Source: Oxalobacteraceae bacterium UBA6018
GTDB taxonomy: Bacteria; Pseudomonadota; Gammaproteobacteria; Burkholderiales; Burkholderiaceae_D
Length of the DNA: 23,913 nucleotides
NCBI GenBank assembly: GCA_002428015.1
Contig: DIZW01000031.1
Coordinates: 1-23,913, forward strand
Direction: 5' to 3'
In this document: positions 10,279 through 15,506 of the stretch, in pieces
How the letters are laid out: each line of letters starts with the position of its first letter
Numbering within the stretch: position 1 is the first letter of the stretch
Program-made: the position numbers and the translations under genes
Notes under the pieces: model-generated
Database searches by the model: none
What the model saw: the letters and a program-made list of their open reading frames with translations, nothing else
Told to the model about the DNA's origin: nothing

Positions 10279-10437
10279 CTGCAGGCAAATGTCAGCATCC
10301 TCCCCCCGCCGTGCGGAGAATCGGCTGGGCCGTCGCAGCACTCGTGATGGCACCTGTTTCACACCTTCTCCCGGCAAGAAGTTAAGACGTCGGAAATCTT
10401 GAAGGGTCGGATGCGGACACATCCAGCCTGGTGTTGG

Positions 10438-10470
10438 GTACAATCGTCGGCAAACGGCCAGAAGCAGTCT
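10438..10470 (+). repeat. Dispersed repeat copy 3
   Basis: GTACAATCGTCGGCAAACGG followed by CCAGAAGC matches copy 4 (GTACAATCGGCA, then CGGCCAGGAGC) and the right box of copies 2 and 5. A clear left box is missing. It is followed by an imperfect hairpin (GTCTCTC / GAGAGAC, about 10467-10494). Confidence 0.55.
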
Positions 10471-10574
10471 CTCGATCGCATCTTTTGAGAGAGACCATCC
10501 TTGCCTTCCACGCAACATTTACTTGAGAATGCGTACCATCTATGCTTCCGCAGACGTTAGGAGATTGTGACAAG

Positions 10575-10847
10575 ATGTTCAACCGGCTCATTATTGCTGT
10601 TCCTTTAGCTATGGCAGGAGCCCTTCTGCTGTTCGCTTTCATATACATCTGGTTTCCCTCTGCCATAGGTACAGCTCTACAGCCAGCGAAACCTTGGTTT
10701 CTCCACCTAAGTCACGAACAACGGCATTTTGTCGCCTACATAGTCCTAGGTACAAGCATTGCGCTCGGACCGGCGATTGTGTTCGGAATTACAGCGTATC
10801 GAATACAAAGAGTGAAGCAGCGTCAAGGCAATCAGGCCGGTCATTAG
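10575..10847 (+). CDS. Small two-helix membrane protein, unknown function
   Basis: This 90-residue protein has two predicted transmembrane helices (residues about 5-27 and 52-75), a loop containing PWFLHLSHEQRH, and a basic tail (RIQRVKQRQ) that favours a cytoplasmic C-terminus. No family was recognised. The ATG at 10575 is preceded by AGGAG with a rather long 11-nt spacing. An upstream in-frame ATG at 10542 would add 11 residues and has no Shine-Dalgarno. It is AT-rich relative to the core genes and sits between repeat copies 3 and 4. Confidence 0.55.
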   Translation: MFNRLIIAVPLAMAGALLLFAFIYIWFPSAIGTALQPAKPWFLHLSHEQRHFVAYIVLGTSIALGPAIVFGITAYRIQRVKQRQGNQAGH

Positions 10848-10863
10848 ACTGATTATTTACGGT

Positions 10864-10957
10864 GAACGGCCGGTTTGGGGCGACAGCGGCCGAGATCGGA
10901 CCGCTCAACGACGGTCGAGTACAATCGGCAGTGATCGGCCAGGAGCGGACGACAATT
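10864..10957 (+). repeat. Dispersed repeat copy 4
   Basis: It begins 17 nt after the preceding stop. The left part reads GGGGCGACAGCGG (the same word occurs in copy 6) and is flanked by GGCCG on both sides. The right part reads GTACAATCGGCAGTGATCGG and then CCAGGAGCGGAC, as in copy 3. It ends just before the Shine-Dalgarno of the SUKH gene. Confidence 0.65.
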
Positions 10958-10973
10958 ACGAAGTTGGAGTGAC

Positions 10974-11393
10974 ATGGAATTTTTGGGTGCAGACCGACCG
11001 GTATCGCGTTCTGAGATTACGGATGTCGAAGCAGCTTTACGTCTGAGCCTTCCGTCGCCGTTGATAAGCCTATATCTTTTATCAAACGGCGGTGAGCCTG
11101 ATCCTTATGTCTACGAGGAAGGTAACCTTGACACGGTGGTTGCAGCGTTTTTGCCGATAGTGTCCGCTCGTGCTTCAAGAACCGCAGGCGATGTGTACAA
11201 ACATCTCGTTCTTGGGAAAAAAATTGTCCCTCAACAGTATTTTCCGTTTGCTGTAGACGGAGGTGGCGACTACTTTTTTGTCGACTGCTCGACTGGAGAC
11301 GGCCAGATCAGTTTTTTTTCTGCGGATGAGCGCTCACTGCTACCCTTGCTGAAAGACATTCAAGAGTTTTGGAGAGCGCTTAAACCAGAGTAG
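10974..11393 (+). CDS. SUKH-superfamily (SMI1/KNR4-type) immunity-like protein
   Basis: This 139-residue SMI1/KNR4-like protein carries family marks: the opening helix (SRSEITDVEAALRLSLPSPL), LYLLSNGG after it, then FPFAVDGGGDYFFVDCS, GQISFFS and a final helix (LLKDIQEFWRALK). SUKH proteins are mostly cytoplasmic immunity proteins that bind a cognate nuclease or deaminase toxin from polymorphic toxin or contact-dependent inhibition systems. No toxin gene is adjacent, so it is an orphan immunity gene here. GGAG lies 4 nt before the ATG. It lies between repeat copies 4 and 5. Confidence 0.78.
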   Translation: MEFLGADRPVSRSEITDVEAALRLSLPSPLISLYLLSNGGEPDPYVYEEGNLDTVVAAFLPIVSARASRTAGDVYKHLVLGKKIVPQQYFPFAVDGGGDYFFVDCSTGDGQISFFSADERSLLPLLKDIQEFWRALKPE

Positions 11394-11429
11394 GACAGCC
11401 TACAAAGTCGTGTGCTGCATCGAGAGGAG

Positions 11430-11536
11430 GTCCGCAATGGGTCGAATCCTGCCCTTCGTGACAATCGGCGAGTTTTAGCACGAAGGTAGCATGCTATCCT
11501 TGCTCAACGGCCGTGTTCGGCCAGAAGCCGCCGTTG
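11430..11536 (+). repeat. Dispersed repeat copy 5
   Basis: The left box GTCCGCAATGGGTCGAATCC starts 37 nt after the SUKH stop. GACAATCGGCG follows, and the right box TTCGGCCAGAAGC lies inside an inverted repeat, CAACGGC ... GCCGTTG (11505-11536). It shows the same left-to-right order as copy 2 with a longer middle. Confidence 0.65.
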
Positions 11537-11558
11537 CCTCTAATAAAAAAGTGCACAT

Positions 11559-12245
11559 ATGGATTGGACTTACAACACGATATGGATGGATCAGTTGCCG
11601 CCAGGCCGATTGGCGACGATCGAGTTTGAACGTGGTCGGGCCATCTCTAAGATAATAGCCGGTGCCACGTACTACCGCATTCAGAAGTTCAAGACCAAGG
11701 AGCCGGGTTTTCATGACCTGGGTGGCATCACCTCTGCTGAATACCTTGAAGTCAACTTCTCCAACATCACGTCATTCTTGGAGATAGCAAAACTGGGCAA
11801 AATCAAGCGGCTTGAACTCAGTTGGTGCTTAAAGCTGGAGAGTGACGCTGGGCTCTCTGAGATCGCAGATCACCTTGAATGGCTTCATGTTTATACGTCA
11901 CGAAAGTTCAGTCCGAAAAAGGACCTTTTTGAACTTCGCCACCTGAAGGTCCTGTGCTTAAAAGGGTGCGCGCCACTGGACAACCTACGCTTTCTGGAGA
12001 GAATGCCAAATCTTCTGGACTTCAGATTTGTTGACACCAATGTACTCGATGGCGATCTAACGCCGCTGATGAATCATCCAAATCTTGTGAATGCAGGCTT
12101 TCTAGATAAGCGCCACTACAACCTCAAGAGTATCGACGTTGAAAACCATCTCAGGGAACGGAGCGAAAAGGCAATGGAATACGCCAACAAAGGGGAATTT
12201 CGGACGTTTCGCTACAAGGCGTTCGGCGCGAAGGGTGATGCATAA
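11559..12245 (+). CDS. Leucine-rich-repeat-like protein, unknown function
   Basis: This 228-residue soluble protein has no signal peptide. Residues about 55-190 show leucine-rich-repeat-like periodicity: AEYLEVNFSNITSF, IKRLELSWCLKL, LEWLHVYTS, LKVLCLKGC, LDFRFVDTNV, then a charged C-terminal tail. Short cytoplasmic proteins of this kind occur as immunity or regulatory partners in toxin loci, but no function can be assigned from the sequence. The ATG at 11559 has no Shine-Dalgarno. Composition is unlike the core genome: the line 11761-11820 has 27 G+C of 60, against 41 of 60 in 7321-7380. It lies between repeat copies 5 and 6. Confidence 0.7.
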   Translation: MDWTYNTIWMDQLPPGRLATIEFERGRAISKIIAGATYYRIQKFKTKEPGFHDLGGITSAEYLEVNFSNITSFLEIAKLGKIKRLELSWCLKLESDAGLSEIADHLEWLHVYTSRKFSPKKDLFELRHLKVLCLKGCAPLDNLRFLERMPNLLDFRFVDTNVLDGDLTPLMNHPNLVNAGFLDKRHYNLKSIDVENHLRERSEKAMEYANKGEFRTFRYKAFGAKGDA

Positions 12246-12575
12246 CCCAACTTCCGATATCGTAGAGTACCGGCTACTTAGGCTGCGGATTCGCCGATAA
12301 TTTGCTTACGCCCTGACCGTCCGCAATGGGGCGACAGCGGACGGTCACACAGGTCCGCTTGCAGCCTCTGTCAAACTCTATTGTTGCGAACTGCGGACTG
12401 TGGACGTTTCGACGGGAGTTGGTGTCATACTTTATTTCCGCGCCCCGCATGCAGGAATCGATCGGCTTCATAAGATGGCTTGTGCCAAACTCTTTTGTTC
12501 GCCCACGGCCATACGAAAGTACGGTGAGCATCGCAGGGCGAAGATTTCACCGCGCAGTGGGTTTGCCGGGGCTCC
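12246..12575. other. Intergenic region at the right edge of the accessory stretch
   Basis: It holds repeat copy 6. The remaining roughly 200 nt up to the PilT-like stop codon have short open frames on both strands (for example minus 12274-12531), but they contain the repeat and show no family features. They may be the remains of one more gene. No T-tailed terminator was seen. Confidence 0.35.
12314..12365 (+). repeat. Dispersed repeat copy 6 with a perfect stem-loop
   Basis: Positions 12314-12347 form a perfect 10-bp stem (TGACCGTCCG / CGGACGGTCA) with a 14-nt loop that contains CAATGGGGCGACAG. The word GTCCGCAATGGG is shared with copies 2 and 5, and GGGGCGACAGCGG with copy 4. A GGTCCGCTTGC follows. 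It is the best-preserved copy and shows that the left box is half of a palindrome. Confidence 0.7.
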
Positions 12576-13730
12576 TTAAGCGGCGTCCAGCATCGCCGAG
12601 TAACACGCGTCGGCGAACCCGATCCGGTCGGTGGTGGCGTTGCGCGCGTCGTCCATGCTGATCTTCTTCTCGCGCAGCAGGTTGATCAGCGCCGTGTTCA
12701 TCGAATGGCAGCCCGCGTTGAACTTGCCGGTGCCGCCGTCCATCAGGGTGCGCACCTCGCCCAGGCGCCCGGATTCGATCATCCGCACCACCTCCGGGTT
12801 GGAGGTCAGGCATTCGGTGGCCAGATAATAGCGCTCGCCCTCGAGCGAAGGCAGCAGCGCCTGGCACAGCACGCCGCGCAGCGCGTTGGCCAGCGCCTGC
12901 GACTGGGCGTCCGAATTGCCCAGCAGGCGGGCCATTTTCTGCAGCCCCAGCTCGGTGGAGCGCGCGTGCAGCGAGGCCAGCACCAGCGGCCCCGATTCGG
13001 CCAGCGCCAGCGCCTCTTGCGCGGTCTGGGCGTCGCGGATTTCGCCGATCACGATCACGTCCGGGCGCTCGCGCAGCGCGTCCAGCGCGCCCAGGTAGTA
13101 GCTCTCGACGTCGCCGTCAAAGCCCACTTCGCGCTGGGTGATGATGCACTTGCGCTGGGGGATCAGGGTCTCGACCGGGTCTTCGATGGTGATGATGTGG
13201 CCCGAGCGGGTCTTGTTGATCTGGTCCAGCATCGAGGCGATCGTGGTCGACTTGCCCTGGCAGGTGTCGCCGATGATCAGCAGCAGGCCGCTGCTCAGGT
13301 TGGCGAACTCCTGCTCGGCCGCGCGCAGCCCGAGCGTGGCCAGCGCCAGCGGCTCCTTGGGAAAGCGCCGCACGACGCAGCCGAGCCGCTTCTTCCCCTG
13401 GAACGAGAAGCAGTTGGCGCGGATGCGCGCCGTGTGCAGGTCGATCGAGCGGTCGAAGGCGCGGTCGGCGATGCGCACCGCCCAGTTGGGCTCGATTACT
13501 TCGAAGAACTCCTCCAACTCCTCCTTGGTGATCGGCGAATCCGTCACCGCCACCAGGCCCTTGGGCTGGCGCAGCATCAGGGGGCTGTTCTGGTGGATGA
13601 TGATGTCGCTGAAAATCAGGCGCGAATTGAGCAGATGCAGGATCTGCTCGACCAGGGTACCGAACACCGGATGGTCTTCGTTTTCAACATAGCTCAGGGT
13701 GCGAATTTGCGAGGACTGGTGGTTTTCCAT
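12576..13730 (-). CDS. PilT/PilU-family type IV pilus or secretion ATPase, divergent
   Basis: This hexameric secretion-ATPase family protein has 384 residues, the usual PilU-like length. It has an N-terminal PAS-like domain followed by the RecA-like domain. Walker A is GDTCQGKST (K160, S161), where PilT proteins normally have GPTGSGKST. The Asp box is IEDPVE (183 onward), Walker B DVIVIGEIRD (224-233) and the His box LASLHARS (H255). ATP-binding and catalytic residues are therefore kept. No other pilus or secretion gene is nearby, so its partner system is unknown. A TATAAT at 13763-13768 on the minus strand lies 32 nt before the start, and the Shine-Dalgarno is poor. The downstream end borders the repeat-rich stretch. 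Confidence 0.88.
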   Translation of the reverse strand: MENHQSSQIRTLSYVENEDHPVFGTLVEQILHLLNSRLIFSDIIIHQNSPLMLRQPKGLVAVTDSPITKEELEEFFEVIEPNWAVRIADRAFDRSIDLHTARIRANCFSFQGKKRLGCVVRRFPKEPLALATLGLRAAEQEFANLSSGLLLIIGDTCQGKSTTIASMLDQINKTRSGHIITIEDPVETLIPQRKCIITQREVGFDGDVESYYLGALDALRERPDVIVIGEIRDAQTAQEALALAESGPLVLASLHARSTELGLQKMARLLGNSDAQSQALANALRGVLCQALLPSLEGERYYLATECLTSNPEVVRMIESGRLGEVRTLMDGGTGKFNAGCHSMNTALINLLREKKISMDDARNATTDRIGFADACYSAMLDAA

Positions 13731-13762
13731 CTGGCGCCGGACTGTGTGGGATCGTGCGGCTT

Positions 13763-13768
13763 ATTATA
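13763..13768 (-). promoter_or_regulatory. -10 hexamer for the PilT-like gene
   Basis: A perfect TATAAT on the minus strand lies 32 nt before the ATG at 13730. The -35 position 17 nt upstream reads TTACCG, which is a weak match, so an activator may be needed. Confidence 0.45.
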
Positions 13769-13795
13769 AGACGACTATCGCCGAGCGGTAAGGAA

Positions 13796-13818
13796 AGTTG
13801 CGTAGTAGATACGCAACT
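13796..13818 (-). terminator. Hairpin terminator downstream of the rlmI fragment
   Basis: A perfect 9-bp stem (AGTTGCGTA / TACGCAACT) encloses a 5-nt loop. On the minus strand it runs into TTTCCTT. This is a modest intrinsic terminator about 90 nt after the rlmI stop. Its presence so close behind the early stop argues that the gene's missing 3' half was lost rather than displaced nearby. Confidence 0.55.
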
Positions 13819-13906
13819 CCCGCCATCCCAGTCCTCATGCAGTCTCCACGAAAAGCCCAGGCCACGAAACGCGGTAGTCGCCACGGCGCAAGGTATAACG
13901 GCGGCC

Positions 13907-14545
13907 TTAGCGCTCGAGATAGCGCTCGCCGCTCTTGAGATCGAGCACGTAGCGCGTGCCCTGCTCGACGATGCCGACCTGGTCGGGCGGCTCGTCCCCG
14001 GCCAGCGCGCCGGCCACCACCGGCAAGCCCTCGCCCTTGCGCACCAGCTCGTCGGCGCGCTCGTAGACATTACTGCAGCCGGTCTCGGCGATGAGCGTCT
14101 GCACGATCGGCACTTTCCAGGCGTCCACGCCGGCGGCCTGGAATTCGCAGATCAGGTAGCCGTCCTTGCCGCCGAACGACTCCACCAGCAAGCCCGGCAG
14201 GCCGTCGGCCTCGGCGTCGATGCGCTTGACCACCTGGTTCGGGCGCGCCTTGGCCGCCGCGGCGGCGCTCCTGGCCAGCGCCGCCTTGACGCGCCGCTTG
14301 ATCAGCGCGTGATCGACCGGCTCGTTCTCGTCGAAGCTCCAGACCCGGGCCCGGATCTGCGACTTCGCATTGTAGGCGGCGCGCGCGAGGAATTTCTGAG
14401 CCGAGGACTGCACGATCGCCGTCGCGCCCGCCTTCATCTTCTCGTTCGGCTTGCCGTCGACCTTCTCGATCGCGGACGCGTAAATCCAGGGTTCGCCGGC
14501 GAACAAGCTTTTTTCCTTGCCCTGTTTGATGGTGATGATCAGCAT
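13907..14545 (-). pseudogene. Truncated class I SAM-dependent rRNA methyltransferase (RlmI-type), N-terminal half only
   Basis: Only 212 residues are present, whereas RlmI, the 23S rRNA m5C1962 methyltransferase, has close to 400. The N-terminal PUA domain (IKQGKEKSLFAGEPWIYASAI, AAYNAKSQIRARVWSFDENEP) and the central domain (ADGLPGLLVESFGG, NVYERADELVRKGEGLP) are intact. The reading frame ends at GERYLER-stop, just where the family continues with the G-H/Q-KTGYYLDQ motif and the SAM-binding Rossmann domain. Only 176 nt separate this stop from the next gene, so a simple frameshift cannot hide the missing part. The methyl-transfer site is gone. It could be a pseudogene or a stand-alone RNA-binding protein. 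The start is the ATG at 14545, with a weak Shine-Dalgarno. Confidence 0.75.
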
Positions 14546-14643
14546 GGGGTTCCAGTGAGATGGGATAACAAGGCGCACATCATACGCGCTCGGCCGCCTG
14601 ATTATGCACTCTGGGCCGCTGCCGCTGCAGCCCGTCGCATGGG

Positions 14644-14661
14644 CGGCGCCGGCCGGCGCCG
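14644..14661. promoter_or_regulatory. 18-bp perfect GC palindrome before the DUF2807 gene
   Basis: CGGCGCCGGCCGGCGCCG is self-complementary over 18 bp. It lies just upstream of a TAGAAT -10-like hexamer (14669-14674) and 46 nt before the DUF2807 start. It would occupy the -35 region, so it could be an operator. In such GC-rich DNA a chance origin is also possible. Confidence 0.35.
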
Positions 14662-14707
14662 GTTCCTCTAGAATGAAAAACCTGAGCACACCGCAAGGAG
14701 TAGCGCC

Positions 14708-15466
14708 ATGAACAAGATCGATCCGCATCGCCGTTTGCTGTTGACGCTGGGCGCGCTGGCCCTGGCCGGCCCGGTCGCCGCCGGCCCGCTGGACTGGATC
14801 GGCGGCGAGCGCGTGCAGGGCAATGGCAGCGTCAAGATTCAGGCGCGCGAGCCGGGCCACTTCACCGGCATCTCGCTGGCCGTGCCGGGCAGCCTGGAAC
14901 TGCGCATCGGCGCCACCGAATCGCTCACCATCGAGACCGACGACAACATCATGGCCAAGATCGAGACCGTGGTCGAGGACGGCATCCTGAAGATCCGCCC
15001 GCTGCGGCGCAACGTGGCGCTGCAGCCGAGCCGCCTCAAGATCGTGGTGCAGGCCGCGGAGATCGACCACCTCGGCGTAGGCGGCTCCGGCAGCATCGCA
15101 GCCGACGCCTTGCGCACGCCGCGCCTGCAGGTCGACATCGGCGGCTCCGGCTCGATCGCCGTGCGCCAGCTTGACGCCGACGCGCTGTCCGTCACCGTGG
15201 GCGGGAGCGGCGGCCTGAAAGCGGCCGGCACGGTGCGCAAGGCCGCCGTGACGATCGGCGGCTCGGGCAGCGTCGACCTGGGCCAGCTCAAGGCCGCCGA
15301 AGCTAGCGCCAACGTGGCCGGCTCGGGCCAGGTCACGCTTAACGTGCACGACGCGCTCAGCGTCAGCATCGCCGGCTCGGGCGACGTGAACTACTACGGC
15401 GACCCCAAGCTGAGCCGCACCGTGGCCGGCTCCGGGCAGGTGCGCCGCCTCGGCCCGTCGCGCTGA
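14708..15466 (+). CDS. Exported DUF2807 (head GIN domain) protein
   Basis: This 252-residue protein has a signal peptide (LLLTLGALALAGPVAA, cleavage near residue 25). The rest is the putative auto-transporter adhesin head GIN domain, expected to form a right-handed beta-helix. Seven turns each carry a Gly-Ser-Gly corner: VGGSGSI, IGGSGSI, VGGSGGL, IGGSGSV, VAGSGQV, IAGSGDV and VAGSGQV. The function of the family is not established. Cell-envelope or surface roles are usually proposed. AAGGAG lies 7 nt before the ATG. It is divergent from the rlmI fragment and convergent with the TonB receptor, so it is transcribed alone. Confidence 0.85.
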   Translation: MNKIDPHRRLLLTLGALALAGPVAAGPLDWIGGERVQGNGSVKIQAREPGHFTGISLAVPGSLELRIGATESLTIETDDNIMAKIETVVEDGILKIRPLRRNVALQPSRLKIVVQAAEIDHLGVGGSGSIAADALRTPRLQVDIGGSGSIAVRQLDADALSVTVGGSGGLKAAGTVRKAAVTIGGSGSVDLGQLKAAEASANVAGSGQVTLNVHDALSVSIAGSGDVNYYGDPKLSRTVAGSGQVRRLGPSR

Positions 15467-15506
15467 GCGCGCCCGCTTCACGCGCCAGCCACAATCAAGG
15501 CCTAGC

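Noticed and set aside
8425..12365. Classical integron cassette array
   Set aside because: No integrase gene is in the window, and the repeats lack RYYYAAC ... GTTRRRY arms. Only the layout is cassette-like.
8425..12365. CRISPR array
   Set aside because: Repeat copies are degenerate, hundreds of bases apart and separated by genes. No short regular spacing exists anywhere in the window.
12274..12531. 85-codon minus-strand frame as a gene
   Set aside because: Its C-terminal part is a translation of repeat copy 6, it has no Shine-Dalgarno, and no family features are seen.
12705..13769. Long plus-strand frames over the PilT-like gene (and likewise 19240-20154 over purU, 4125-5009 over P450)
   Set aside because: All are antisense shadows of well-supported genes with biased His/Arg/Gly composition.
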